Notes under the pieces: generated by a model
The model's database searches: none
What the model saw: only the letters and a program-made list of their open reading frames with translations
What the model was told of the DNA's origin: nothing
Translations under genes and position numbers: made by a program
Shown: positions 8,702-17,106 of the stretch, piece by piece
Position numbering within the stretch: the first letter of the stretch is position 1
Layout: each line of letters opens with the position of its first letter
Assembly: GCA_003367665.1 (NCBI GenBank)
Contig: QKXI01000014.1
Coordinates: forward strand, 145,228-209,227
Direction of reading: 5' to 3'
Source of the DNA: Leifsonia sp. ku-ls
GTDB lineage: Bacteria; Actinomycetota; Actinomycetes; Actinomycetales; Microbacteriaceae
Length of the DNA stretch: 64,000 nt

Positions 8702-9460
8702 GTGACCGACCGACGTGACGCCGCATCCCCGCCTCGGGCCGTCGTCACGGTCGACACCGGTGCCGACGCGGCCGCCGCCGGCCGGCCTGCCTTCGTCCTC
8801 GTTCACGGCATCGGCGTCAGCTCGCGGTACTTCGAGCGGCTGGTGCCGGCGCTCGCCGAAGAGGGGCGCGTCGTCGCGGTCGACCTGCCCGGGTTCGGCC
8901 GGGCGAAGCCGGAGCGGCCGCCGCATCCGCTCGACATCGACGACTTCGCGGGGGCCGTCGCCGCCGCGATGGACCGGCTCGGGATCGCCGACGCCGTCGT
9001 CGTCGGCCACTCGATGGGCACGCAGGTGGCGGTGGCGCTCGCCGTCAGCCGACCCGACCTCGTGCGCGCCGTCGCGCTGCTCGGTCCCGTGATGGCGCCC
9101 GAGGACCGCAACGCGCTGAAGGCGGGCGCCCTGCTGGGGTTCGACATCGTCCGGGAGGACGCGCGCGGCAACCGCATCGTGATCGGCGACTACCTGCACT
9201 GCGGGCCGGCCTGGTATCTGGCTACGCTGCCGGCCATGCTGGAGTACCGCATCGAGCAGGAGGTCGAGCGCCTGCGAGTGCCCGTCGTGGTCGTACGCGG
9301 CGGCCGCGACCCGATCGCCCGCGACGACTGGGTCGACCGGCTGGCGGAGCGCTCCGGCGGTTCCGCTGCGCGCGTCCCCGGCGTCGCCCACCTGGTCATG
9401 CACGGGGCCCCGTGGCGCACGGCCGCCCTCATCGCCGAGGGCGCGGGAGTGCGCCGGTGA
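8702..9460 (+). CDS. Alpha/beta hydrolase
   Basis: This is a 252-residue alpha/beta-fold hydrolase. The oxyanion region is FVLVHGIGVSSRYF, the nucleophile elbow is GHSMGTQ (Ser near residue 103), the acidic residue is probably in VVRGGRDPIARDDW and the histidine is in VPGVAHLVMHGAP. The fold is typical of esterases and lactonases; substrate unknown. The next gene starts inside its stop (GTGA), so the two hydrolases are translated together and may act on related substrates. Confidence 0.88.
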   Translation: MTDRRDAASPPRAVVTVDTGADAAAAGRPAFVLVHGIGVSSRYFERLVPALAEEGRVVAVDLPGFGRAKPERPPHPLDIDDFAGAVAAAMDRLGIADAVVVGHSMGTQVAVALAVSRPDLVRAVALLGPVMAPEDRNALKAGALLGFDIVREDARGNRIVIGDYLHCGPAWYLATLPAMLEYRIEQEVERLRVPVVVVRGGRDPIARDDWVDRLAERSGGSAARVPGVAHLVMHGAPWRTAALIAEGAGVRR

Positions 9461-10143
9461 GGCGGACGCTGCTCCGCCGGGCCGGCGTCATCCTGCTCGA
9501 CTACCTGTACGCCGGCCGGCACCAGCTGCGGGCGGCCTTCGACCGGAGCACGCCGGACGCCCTCGTCGCCGGCGACGGCTCCCGCGCGCCGGTGGTGCTG
9601 CTGCCCGGCATCTTCGAGACCTGGCGGTTCCTGCGTCCGCTCGCCGAGCACATCCACGCCTCCGGCCACCCGGTGCACGTCGTCACCGGGCTGGGGGACA
9701 ACCGCATGTCGGTCGCCCAGGGCGCCGACCTCGTCCGCGCCCACCTGGAGGAGCACGACCTCACCGGCGTCGTCATCGTCGCCCACAGCAAGGGCGGCCT
9801 GGTGGCCAAGTACCTGATGGGGATGCCGGACACCGGCCCGCGCATCCGCAGCGCCGTCACCGTCGCGACGCCGTACGCGGGCTCCGCCCTCGCCGCGCTC
9901 ATCCCCGTGCCGAGCATGCGCGCCCTGCTCCCCGGTTCCCCCGGCCTCCTTCGGCTGGCCCTCAGCCGTGCCGTCAACGCGCAGATCGTGTCGGTCTGGG
10001 GCTGGTTCGACCCGCACGTCCCGGGCGGAAGCCGCCTGGAGGGCGCCAGGAACGTCGAGCTGGATGTCGGCGGCCACTTCCGCATCCTGGCGCGCCCCGA
10101 GCTGCTCGCCATCGTGGACGAGGTGCTCGCCCCCGCCGACTGA
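9457..10143 (+). CDS. Lipase/PGAP1-like alpha/beta hydrolase
   Basis: The GTG at 9457 overlaps the previous stop and gives 228 residues. VVLLPGIFETWRFLRPLAEH, then VIVAHSKGGLVAKYLMG (nucleophile Ser in AHSKG) and TVATPYAGSALA are characteristic of triacylglycerol lipase and PGAP1-type esterases. The C-terminal VGGHFRILARPELL supplies the catalytic His. No signal peptide is seen, so the protein is probably cytoplasmic or membrane-associated through the hydrophobic N-terminus RRAGVILLDYLYAG. Coupling to the upstream hydrolase suggests a short two-gene operon. Confidence 0.85.
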   Translation: MRRTLLRRAGVILLDYLYAGRHQLRAAFDRSTPDALVAGDGSRAPVVLLPGIFETWRFLRPLAEHIHASGHPVHVVTGLGDNRMSVAQGADLVRAHLEEHDLTGVVIVAHSKGGLVAKYLMGMPDTGPRIRSAVTVATPYAGSALAALIPVPSMRALLPGSPGLLRLALSRAVNAQIVSVWGWFDPHVPGGSRLEGARNVELDVGGHFRILARPELLAIVDEVLAPAD

Positions 10144-10171
10144 CCCCTGTCGCGCGCACCGGTGGCGGCGT

Positions 10172-10177
10172 TAGCCT
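10172..10177 (+). promoter_or_regulatory. -10 box (TAGCCT) for the META lipoprotein gene
   Basis: TAGCCT lies 26 nt before the ATG at 10204 and leaves room for the strong ribosome site GGGGGAGGG. No clear -35 element was found. Confidence 0.4.
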
Positions 10178-10203
10178 TCCCCCGAACAACCGGGGGAGGG
10201 ACC

Positions 10204-10584
10204 ATGCTGCAGCTCCAGCACCGCCGCGTGCGCCGCGCGGGCGTCGCGCTCGCCGTCGTCCTGCTGCTCGCCGGGTGCGCCGGCACCCCGAGCGGTGCGA
10301 AGGTCGTCGGGATGTGGGGCTCGACCGCGTCGGGCCAGCCCAACCTGAACATCGAGAACGACGGGACGTTCTCCGGCAGCGACGGCTGCAACCGGCTCAG
10401 CGGGCAGGGGCAGATCGACGGCGACGAGATCACGTTCGGGTCGATCGCCTCCACCATGATGGCGTGCCAGGGCGTCGACACCTGGCTGAGCAAGGCCGCG
10501 ACCGGCAACGTCAAGGGCGACACCATGACCGTGCTCGACGACAGCGGCAAGACCATCGGGACGCTTCCCCGCTCCGGCTCCTGA
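10204..10584 (+). CDS. META (HslJ-like) domain lipoprotein
   Basis: This gene encodes 126 residues. The signal peptide ends in the lipobox LLAGC with Cys24, so the mature protein is lipid-anchored outside the membrane. The rest matches a META domain: KVVGMWGSTASGQPNLNIEN, DGTFSGSDGCNRLSGQG and the conserved FGSIASTMMACQG. Such domains occur in heat-shock or drug-resistance-associated proteins such as HslJ, with no known enzymatic activity. The start is set by the GGGGGAGGG ribosome site. It precedes gadB by about 150 bp. Confidence 0.85.
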   Translation: MLQLQHRRVRRAGVALAVVLLLAGCAGTPSGAKVVGMWGSTASGQPNLNIENDGTFSGSDGCNRLSGQGQIDGDEITFGSIASTMMACQGVDTWLSKAATGNVKGDTMTVLDDSGKTIGTLPRSGS

Positions 10585-10735
10585 GCACGTCGCCGCACCG
10601 GGAACTGTCTAGCCAGGCTCCGCGTCGCGGTCCTACCGTGAGCCCTGCCCCGGCCCGCCAGGGATGGCCCGCCGTCCGGCGAGAAGCGAACATCCACTGC
10701 GCGAGCGCGCTCGCGCCGTACGAGGAGCGAACCGT

Positions 10736-12172
10736 ATGAGCATTGCAGAGTCGAAGGAGCGCGCGGAGGCCGCCACCCACGCCCCGTCCACCGCCTACAC
10801 CGGCATCAACGACCGGACCCAGCTCAACCCGATCTTCGCCCGCCCGGGCGAGAGCACCGACCTGCCGGTGGACCGCATCCCCGACAACGAGTCGCTGCCG
10901 GAGACCGCATACCAGATCGTGCACGACGAGTCGATGCTCGACGGGAACGCGCGGCTCAACCTGGCCACCTTCGTCGGCACGTGGATGGACGACCACGCCG
11001 CCCGGCTCTACGCCGAGTCCGCCGACAAGAACATGATCGACAAGGACGAGTACCCGCAGACGGCCGCGATCGAGACCCGCTGCTGGAAGATCGTCGCGGG
11101 GCTCTGGAACGCCCCGGACCCGGAGAAGGCGATCGGCACCTCCACCGTCGGCTCGTCGGAGGCGTGCATGCTCGGCGGTCTCGCCCTCAAGCGCCGCTGG
11201 CAGCAGGCCAGGAAGGCGGAGGGCAAGCCCACCGACAAGCCCAACCTCGTGCTGTCGAGCGCCGTCCAGGTGTGCTGGGAGAAGTTCTGCAACTACTGGG
11301 ACGTCGAGCCGCGGTACGTCCCGATCACCGACGAGCACAAGGTGCTCGACGGGTACGAGCTGGAGAAGTACGTCGACGAGAACACCATCGGCGTCGTCGC
11401 CATCATGGGCGTCACCTACACCGGGATGTACGAGCCCGTCGCCGAGATCTCGAAGGCGCTCGACCGCATCCAGGAGCAGACCGGGCTCGACGTCAAGATC
11501 CACGTGGACGGCGCCTCCGGCGGCATGATCGCCCCCTTCCTGCAGCCCGACCTGGAGTGGGACTTCCGCGTGCCGCGCGTCGTCTCCATCAGCACCTCCG
11601 CCCACAAGTACGGCCTGGTGTACCCGGGCCTCGGCTGGGTGGTGTGGCGCACCGTGGGCGACCTGCCGGCCGACCTCGTGTTCGACGTCACCTACCTCGG
11701 CGGCCACATGCCGACCTTCGCGCTCAACTTCTCGCGGCCCGGCGCGCAGGTGCTGCTGCAGTACTACCTGTTCCTGCGGCTCGGCTTCGACGGCTACTAC
11801 CGGGTGCAGAAGGCCTCGCAGGACGTCGCGCTCTTCCTCTCGGGCGAGATCGCGAAGATGCCGGCGTTCGAGCTGTGGAACGACGGCTCCGACATCCCGG
11901 TGTTCGCGTGGCAGCTGAAGAAGGGCCATACAGACAAGTGGAACCTGTACCACCTGTCGGAGCGGCTGCGGCTGAAGGGCTGGCTCATCCCGGCCTACCC
12001 CATGCCCGACAACCTCGCGGATCTCACGGTGCAGCGAATCGTCGTGCGCAACGGACTCAGCCACAACCTGGCGGAGTCGCTGGTCGTCGACATCCAGGAG
12101 GCGGTGGAGTACCTCGACGCCCTCGAGAGCCCCATGCCGACGGAGGGCCAGGTGCATTCCTTCACGCACTGA
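10736..12172 (+). CDS. gadB: Glutamate decarboxylase
   Basis: This 478-residue PLP enzyme should turn glutamate into GABA and CO2, consuming a proton. The PLP lysine is Lys291 in STSAHKYGLVYPGLG. Cofactor contacts are visible in GTSTVGSSEACMLGGLALKRRW and HVDGASGGMIAPFLQPDLEWD. The N-terminal LPETAYQIVHDESMLDGNAR and TFVGTWMD are signature GadA/B sequences. Start: ATG at 10736 after CGAGGAGCG; a TACCGT -10 lies near 10635. A GABA/glutamate-type antiporter gene follows after 60 bp, forming the classical acid-resistance pair. The C-terminus ends GQVHSFTH, close to the His-Thr ending of E. coli GadB. Confidence 0.96.
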   Translation: MSIAESKERAEAATHAPSTAYTGINDRTQLNPIFARPGESTDLPVDRIPDNESLPETAYQIVHDESMLDGNARLNLATFVGTWMDDHAARLYAESADKNMIDKDEYPQTAAIETRCWKIVAGLWNAPDPEKAIGTSTVGSSEACMLGGLALKRRWQQARKAEGKPTDKPNLVLSSAVQVCWEKFCNYWDVEPRYVPITDEHKVLDGYELEKYVDENTIGVVAIMGVTYTGMYEPVAEISKALDRIQEQTGLDVKIHVDGASGGMIAPFLQPDLEWDFRVPRVVSISTSAHKYGLVYPGLGWVVWRTVGDLPADLVFDVTYLGGHMPTFALNFSRPGAQVLLQYYLFLRLGFDGYYRVQKASQDVALFLSGEIAKMPAFELWNDGSDIPVFAWQLKKGHTDKWNLYHLSERLRLKGWLIPAYPMPDNLADLTVQRIVVRNGLSHNLAESLVVDIQEAVEYLDALESPMPTEGQVHSFTH

Positions 12173-12188
12173 GCGACCACCGACTCAG

Positions 12189-12218
12189 CGAGTACCGAGT
12201 ACCGACCGACCGAGTACC
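12189..12218 (+). repeat. Three CGAGTACC repeats in the gadB-antiporter spacer
   Basis: The octamer CGAGTACC occurs at 12189-12196, 12196-12203 and 12211-12218 within the 60-bp gap between gadB and the antiporter gene. It could be a binding site or slippage-derived filler; there is no second promoter clearly attached. Confidence 0.5.
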
Positions 12219-12232
12219 CAGCGGAGGACACC

Positions 12233-13831
12233 ATGACCGCAACGCGCGAGCCCGGCAAGGCCGTGGCCAAGCACACCCGTGCCGATGGAACGCCGGCGCC
12301 GTCGCCCGACCACGTGAAGCCGCACCCCTTCGCCTCGGTGCCGCACAAACCGGCCATCGGGGCGCCGGGGACGACGGCGAACAAGTTCATGTCGCTCACC
12401 CAGCTGGCCATGCTGACGGTGGTGGCCGTCGCCTCGCTGCGTAGCCTGCCCGCCATGGCCGGGTACGGGCTCGGGTCGATCACGCTGTTCGTCATCCCGG
12501 CGATCTTCTTCCTGATCCCGGTGGCGCTGGTCGCCGCCGAGCTCGCGACCGGCTGGAAGGGCGGCGTCTTCACCTGGGTCAGGATGGCGTTCGGCGAACG
12601 CTGGGGCTTCCAGGCGATCTGGCTCCAGTGGGTGCAGAACGTGGTCTGGTACCCGACGCAGATCGCGTTCATCGCGGCGTCGCTCGCGTTCGTGTTCCTC
12701 GACCCGAACCTGGCGAACTCCGGCTTCTACACCGCGATCGTGATCCTGGTCATCTACTGGTTCTCGACGTTCATCACGCTGCGCGGCGGCAACCTGTTCG
12801 CGAAGGTCGGCTCGTGGTCGGGGCTCGCCGGCACGATCTTCCCGGGCGTGCTGCTCATCCTGTTCGGGGCGATCTGGCTCGGCACGGGGCACACCAGCGA
12901 GACGCCGCTGACCGCGTCGGCGGTCATCCCGCCGTTCACCGGGATCGCGTCCATCGTGCTCATCGTGTCGAACGTGCTCGCCTACGCCGGGATGGAGGTG
13001 AACGCCGTGCACGCGAACGACCTGAAGGACCCGGGAAGGGGCTACCCGAAGACGGTGCTCATCTCGTCCATCCTCATCCTCGGCATCTTCATCTTCCCGA
13101 CGGTCGCGATCGCCGTGGCCGTGCCGTCGTCGGAGCTCGGCCTGACCACCGGCATCAACCTGGCGTTCAAGACCTTCTTCGACGCCTGGGGGATGGACTG
13201 GGCGACCCCGGTGATCTCGCTGCTGATCGCGCTCGGCGCGTTCGCGTCCGTCGTGACCTGGATCGCGGGTCCGTCCCGCGGTCTGCTCGCCGCGGCGCGC
13301 TCCGGCTACCTGCCGGCGTTCCTGCAACGCAGGAACAAGGCGGGCGTGCAGGTCGGCATCCTGAGCGTGCAGGGCATCGTGGTGACGCTGCTGGCGTCGC
13401 TGTTCATCTTCGTGCCCAACATCAACACCGCGTTCATCCTGCTGGTCGACATGGCTGCAGCGCTCTACCTGATCATGTACATGATGATGTTCGCGGCGGC
13501 GCTGCGCCTCCGGCGCACGCACCCGCAGGTGAAGCGCACCTACCGCACCCCGGCGATGGGCCTGATCGCGACGGTCGGCTTCCTCGCCTGCCTCGCCGCC
13601 TTCCTGCTGGGCTTCGTGCCGCCGGCGGGCTTCGCGCAGGGGGCTCCGGGATGGGCGTACCCGGCGCTCGTGGCGGTGGTCGTCATTCTGCTCGGCGTCC
13701 CGCCGCTGATCTTCTACGCGGCGAGACGTCCCGGCTGGGACCAGCGGACCGACCAGGAGAAGGCGACGTTCGACGACGTGCTGGTCAACCCGCCGGATCG
13801 CGCCGCGGAGAAGGGGCCGGACACGGCCTGA
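12233..13831 (+). CDS. APC-family amino-acid antiporter, GadC-like
   Basis: This 532-residue APC-superfamily transporter has about 12 membrane helices. The sequence MLTVVAVASLRSLPAMAGYG begins TM1, and LVAAELATGWKGGVFTWVRMAFGERWGFQAIWLQW matches the glutamate:GABA antiporter family. The extended C-terminal tail (RPGWDQRTDQEKATFDDVLV) could correspond to the pH-sensitive plug of GadC. The ATG at 12233 follows GCGGAGGAC. With gadB it should import glutamate, export GABA and so remove cytoplasmic protons. The transported pair is inferred from the neighbour. Confidence 0.9.
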   Translation: MTATREPGKAVAKHTRADGTPAPSPDHVKPHPFASVPHKPAIGAPGTTANKFMSLTQLAMLTVVAVASLRSLPAMAGYGLGSITLFVIPAIFFLIPVALVAAELATGWKGGVFTWVRMAFGERWGFQAIWLQWVQNVVWYPTQIAFIAASLAFVFLDPNLANSGFYTAIVILVIYWFSTFITLRGGNLFAKVGSWSGLAGTIFPGVLLILFGAIWLGTGHTSETPLTASAVIPPFTGIASIVLIVSNVLAYAGMEVNAVHANDLKDPGRGYPKTVLISSILILGIFIFPTVAIAVAVPSSELGLTTGINLAFKTFFDAWGMDWATPVISLLIALGAFASVVTWIAGPSRGLLAAARSGYLPAFLQRRNKAGVQVGILSVQGIVVTLLASLFIFVPNINTAFILLVDMAAALYLIMYMMMFAAALRLRRTHPQVKRTYRTPAMGLIATVGFLACLAAFLLGFVPPAGFAQGAPGWAYPALVAVVVILLGVPPLIFYAARRPGWDQRTDQEKATFDDVLVNPPDRAAEKGPDTA

Positions 13832-13836
13832 GGGCT

Positions 13837-13873
13837 CCGCCTGACGCCGAACCCCTTCTCCGACGTCAGGCGG
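13837..13873. terminator. Bidirectional terminator hairpin between convergent genes
   Basis: Perfect 10-nt arms (CCGCCTGACG at 13837-13846 and its complement at 13864-13873) with a 17-nt loop sit between the antiporter stop and the convergent SDR stop. Confidence 0.65.
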
Positions 13874-13880
13874 TCCGGCC

Positions 13881-14786
13881 TCAGGCGGCGGCGCGGGCGA
13901 AGTAGTGGCCGGCGGCCAGGTCTTCGAGCAGGGTGGGGCCGGTCGGCCGCCAGTCGAACCGCTCCTGCGTGAGCGCGCTGGAGGCGGGGATGTCGAGCTG
14001 GAAGAACCGGCCGATCCACCCGAAGTGCGTTTCGACGTCGTCGGGGGAGATGGAGGCGGTCGGGACGCCAAGGCCCCGGCCGATGGCTTCGGCGATGTCG
14101 CGCGCGGCGACGCCCTCCTCTCCCACGGCGTGCACGATGCGCGCGGTGCCGGGGTTCTCCAGCGCCTTCGCCACCAGCCGTCCGGCGTCGGAGCGGTGCA
14201 CGGCGGGCCAGCGATTGGCGCCGTCGCCGACGTACCCGGCGACGCCGGTGCGCCGCGCGACGTCGACGAGGACGGCCGTGAAGCCATGGTCGCCGTCGCC
14301 GTGGACGGTCGGGGCGAACCGCAGCGCGACCGGCTGGACGCCGCGCTCGGCGAACCCGAGCGCGAGCGCCTCGGCGCCGCCGCGCGGGGCGTCGGCTCCG
14401 ATGTACGGCGTCGGGTCCTCCTCCGTCGCCGCGCGGCCCGGCGCGACGAGCGCGACGCCGGAGGCGAACAGCAGGGGCTTTCCTGTGCCGGCGAGCGCGT
14501 CGCCGAAGGTCTCCATGACCGCCCGCTCGGTGCGTCCGGATGCGGCGTAGTCGCTGAAGTCGTGCTTGAAGCCCAGGTGGATGACGGCGTCGGCGCCCTC
14601 TGCGGCGGTCCGCAGGGTGTCGAGGTCGTCGAGGCTGCCGGGGATCGCGGCCACCCCGGCGGCGCGCAGACGTGCGGCGGAGTCGTCCGAGCGGGCGATC
14701 CCGCTCACCTCGTGCCCGGCGGCGAGCAGTTCGGGAACGACGGCAGAGCCGATCCATCCCGAAGCCCCTGTCATGAAGACGCGCAT
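13881..14786 (-). CDS. NAD-dependent epimerase/dehydratase-family (atypical SDR) protein
   Basis: This 301-residue Rossmann protein carries the N-terminal dinucleotide motif MRVFMTGASGWIGSAVVPELL and a conserved GVALVAPGRAATEEDPTPYIG region; no clear YxxxK catalytic pair is visible, so it is best called an atypical extended SDR. TYxNAD-type specificity cannot be deduced. It is transcribed away from a TetR gene through an 80-bp region containing two near-identical operators, which makes it the likely main target of that repressor. Confidence 0.85.
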   Translation of the reverse strand: MRVFMTGASGWIGSAVVPELLAAGHEVSGIARSDDSAARLRAAGVAAIPGSLDDLDTLRTAAEGADAVIHLGFKHDFSDYAASGRTERAVMETFGDALAGTGKPLLFASGVALVAPGRAATEEDPTPYIGADAPRGGAEALALGFAERGVQPVALRFAPTVHGDGDHGFTAVLVDVARRTGVAGYVGDGANRWPAVHRSDAGRLVAKALENPGTARIVHAVGEEGVAARDIAEAIGRGLGVPTASISPDDVETHFGWIGRFFQLDIPASSALTQERFDWRPTGPTLLEDLAAGHYFARAAA

Positions 14787-14802
14787 GGCGTTCTCCTCTC
14801 AG

Positions 14803-14823
14803 TGATGTCAGAAACTGTCATCA
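14803..14823. promoter_or_regulatory. TetR operator 1
   Basis: Inverted repeat TGATGTCAG-N3-CTGTCATCA, 21 bp, with one mismatch between arms. It lies just downstream of the SDR promoter's -10 box (TACGCT on the minus strand, 14823-14828). Confidence 0.75.
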
Positions 14824-14854
14824 GCGTAGCACTGATGTCAGCCTCTGTCATCAC
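14823..14854 (-). promoter_or_regulatory. SDR promoter and TetR operator 2
   Basis: Operator 2, at 14833-14853, is TGATGTCAG-N3-CTGTCATCA, identical to operator 1 in both arms. Its start is exactly 30 bp from operator 1. It covers the region between a minus-strand ATGACA (-35-like) and TACGCT (-10) 17 bp apart, and also the -35 region of the divergent tetR promoter, so one repressor could shut both genes. Confidence 0.7.
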
Positions 14855-14860
14855 TATGAT
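14855..14860 (+). promoter_or_regulatory. Leaderless -10 box (TATGAT) of the TetR gene
   Basis: TATGAT ends 6 nt before the ATG at 14867, so the transcript should start at the initiation codon. It abuts operator 2, supporting autorepression. Confidence 0.6.
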
Positions 14861-14866
14861 CGTCGT

Positions 14867-15430
14867 ATGGGACGCTGGGAGCCGGACGCACGCGGGCGCA
14901 TGACGCAGGCCGCGCTCGAGCTGTACCTCGAGCCCGGCTACGAGCAGACGACCGTCGCCGACATCGCCGCGCGGGCGGGTGTGACCGAGCGCACCTTCTT
15001 CCGGCACTTCTCCGACAAGCGCGAGGTGCTCTTCTCCGGCTCGACACTGCTGCAGGAGGCCGTGCTCGCCGCGATCGCGGCCGCTCCGGAGGACGCGCCG
15101 CCCCTGGTCGCCGCGGCGGCCGGCATGGATGCCGCCGCGGTGGCGCTGCAGAGCCAGCCCGACCCGACCTTCCCGCGTCGCCGCGCCGCGGTCATCGCGG
15201 CGAACCCGAGCCTGCAGGAGCGTGAACTGTTGAAGATGGCGACGCTCGCCAACGCGGTCGCCGAGGCGCTGACGGATCGCGGCGCCGATCCGGAGGAGGC
15301 CGCCGTCGCCGCCGAGGCCGCCGGCGCTGCGTTCCGGCTGGCGTTCGACCGCTGGACGACCTCCGAAGAGCCGCTCGACCTGCGCGCCCTGGTCGCCGAG
15401 GGCGTCGCACGGTTCCGCGCGCTCGGCTGA
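14867..15430 (+). CDS. TetR family transcriptional regulator
   Basis: This gene encodes 187 residues. The N-terminal helix-turn-helix reads ALELYLEPGYEQTTVADIAA followed by ARAGVTERTFFRHFSDKREVLF, an unmistakable TetR DNA-binding domain. The C-terminal helices (about residues 60-187) form the ligand and dimer domain and are Ala-rich. It is divergent from the SDR gene across twin operators and should repress both genes until an unknown ligand binds. Confidence 0.92.
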   Translation: MGRWEPDARGRMTQAALELYLEPGYEQTTVADIAARAGVTERTFFRHFSDKREVLFSGSTLLQEAVLAAIAAAPEDAPPLVAAAAGMDAAAVALQSQPDPTFPRRRAAVIAANPSLQERELLKMATLANAVAEALTDRGADPEEAAVAAEAAGAAFRLAFDRWTTSEEPLDLRALVAEGVARFRALG

Positions 15431-15514
15431 CGCCGGGCTTGCCCCGCGCCGACCCGGTGGGAGGATGTGCGCAAGGCAGGCGTCCGCGGACGTCCCGGAG
15501 CGAGGGGATCGCAG

Positions 15515-16453
15515 ATGGCAGCAGAGACCTGGGTCGACCGTCCGGACGCCGTGCCGCACCCGCACCACCATCACGGCTGGTGGTGGAAGACGCTGCTGAC
15601 CGGGCTGGCGCTGTGGATCCTGACGATCGTCGTCACCGTCGCCACCGGCAACACCAACCTCGTCCCGACGCTCATCCTGCTCGGCAGCTTCCTGGTGCCG
15701 TTCTGCGTCGTCCTCTTCGCCATCGAGCGCGTGACCGGGAGCATCAGCTCGCTGCAGCTCGTGCTCGCGTTCTTCGTCGGCGGCATCTTCGGCGTGCTCG
15801 GCGCCTCGCTGCTGGAGGTGAACCTGCACCAGAGCTACTGGCTCTACCTGCTCGTGGGGCTGATCGAGGAGCTGGTGAAGGGCGTGCTGCTGGTCATCAT
15901 CGGCTGGCGCGTCGTGCCGAAGACGGCGACCCAGGGCGCCCTGCTCGGCGCGACCGTCGGCGCGGGCTTCGCCGCCTTCGAGTCGGCGGGGTACGCGTTC
16001 AACGCCGCCATCACCGCCCAGGGCATCGACCTCCTTTCGCTGCTGCAGACGGAGGTGCTGCGCGCGATCCTCGCGCCGGTCGGCCACGTGCTCTGGACGG
16101 CCGTGCTCGGCGCGGTGCTGTTCGGCGCGGCCCGCGGGCGCGACCGGTTCCGGTTCTCGCCCTGGGTGCTGCTCGCCTACGCCGGCGTCGCCGTGCTGCA
16201 CGCGCTGTGGGACTCGGCCAGCGACGTCGCCGCGGTGCTCGCGCTGATCGCCAACGGACGCGCGGTGGCCGAGCTCGCCACCGCCGGCGGCCTGACGGCG
16301 CAGACCGCGTCGGCCGTCACGGCGCTCGCGAGCATCCTGTACGTGGTGGTGCTGATCGTGGTGGCCGCCGGCGGCATCCTCACGCTCTGGCTGGTGCTGC
16401 GGCACTACCACCGGGCCGAGCGGCGGAGGCTGGCGGCGCAGCCCATCGTCTAG
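15515..16453 (+). CDS. PrsW family intramembrane metalloprotease
   Basis: This gene encodes 312 residues, with the ATG at 15515 preceded by GGAGCGAGGGG. After a His-rich cytosolic start (HPHHHHGWWW) come about eight membrane helices. PrsW-family catalytic residues are visible: Glu118-Glu119 in GLIEELVKG, Glu156 in FAAFESAGYAF, His191 in GHVLWT and His229 in VLHALWDS. In Bacillus subtilis PrsW makes the first cut of anti-sigma factor RsiW; in actinobacteria targets are mostly unknown, and no anti-sigma gene is adjacent. The gene overlaps its convergent neighbour at the stop codons. Confidence 0.9.
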   Translation: MAAETWVDRPDAVPHPHHHHGWWWKTLLTGLALWILTIVVTVATGNTNLVPTLILLGSFLVPFCVVLFAIERVTGSISSLQLVLAFFVGGIFGVLGASLLEVNLHQSYWLYLLVGLIEELVKGVLLVIIGWRVVPKTATQGALLGATVGAGFAAFESAGYAFNAAITAQGIDLLSLLQTEVLRAILAPVGHVLWTAVLGAVLFGAARGRDRFRFSPWVLLAYAGVAVLHALWDSASDVAAVLALIANGRAVAELATAGGLTAQTASAVTALASILYVVVLIVVAAGGILTLWLVLRHYHRAERRRLAAQPIV

Positions 16454-17022
16454 GCGGCGGAGGTCGGTGTCGATCCCCGCGATGTCAGCCCGGTGAGAAG
16501 GCGCCTGCCCTGGGGCCAGTCGCCCAGGCCGCTCCCGGAGTTCAGGTGACCGAGACTCCCCACCGGTTCGAAGCGGCTTCCCCAGTTGGTCGCGAGATCC
16601 CGTGCCACCTCGAGGCGACAGTATGGGTCGTTCGCGCTGGCCACGACGACGCTCGGGCACGGCAGGGGGTGCGGCAGGACGTCCACGAACGTCGGCGCAG
16701 CCTCGCCCGGGAACCTCTCACCCGCCGGGTCCGGGGGTGCGACCAGCAGCGTCCCCCGTGGCGGCCGGATGCCCGCCTCGCGGAGCCATGCCGACGCGGC
16801 CCAGCATCCGAGGCTGTGCGCGACGAGGACGACGTCGTCGGCGCGCGCCTCGACCTCCTTTACGGCCCGGTCGATCGCGTCGACCCAGTCACCGAGGTCC
16901 GGCTGAGACCACGACTGCGGTCGGATGCGCGCCGCAGCCGCGCCCCACTGCCGCTGCCACAAGGTCTGCCAGTGCTCGTCATCCGAACCTCCGATGCCGG
17001 GAACGATCACATATCCGACCAC
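16450..17022 (-). CDS. RBBP9/YdeN family serine hydrolase
   Basis: This gene encodes 190 residues. Start VGYVIVPGIGGSDDEHWQTL and WQRQWGAAAARIRPQSWSQP match the RBBP9/YdeN family. The nucleophile is Ser in VLVAHSLGCWAA, the acid lies in VVASANDPYC, and the His is in SLGHLNSGSGLGDWPQG, all family-typical. Cytoplasmic; substrate unknown. Its stop overlaps that of the PrsW gene (16450-16453), so the pair is convergent without a terminator. Confidence 0.9.
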   Translation of the reverse strand: MVGYVIVPGIGGSDDEHWQTLWQRQWGAAAARIRPQSWSQPDLGDWVDAIDRAVKEVEARADDVVLVAHSLGCWAASAWLREAGIRPPRGTLLVAPPDPAGERFPGEAAPTFVDVLPHPLPCPSVVVASANDPYCRLEVARDLATNWGSRFEPVGSLGHLNSGSGLGDWPQGRRLLTGLTSRGSTPTSAA

Positions 17023-17106
17023 ACGTCACCTCTGCTTCACTCGCTGCACGGGGCGTCGGCCGAGCCCCTGGATTCAGCCTCGCACAGCAAGTGACGCCGG
17101 CAACGG

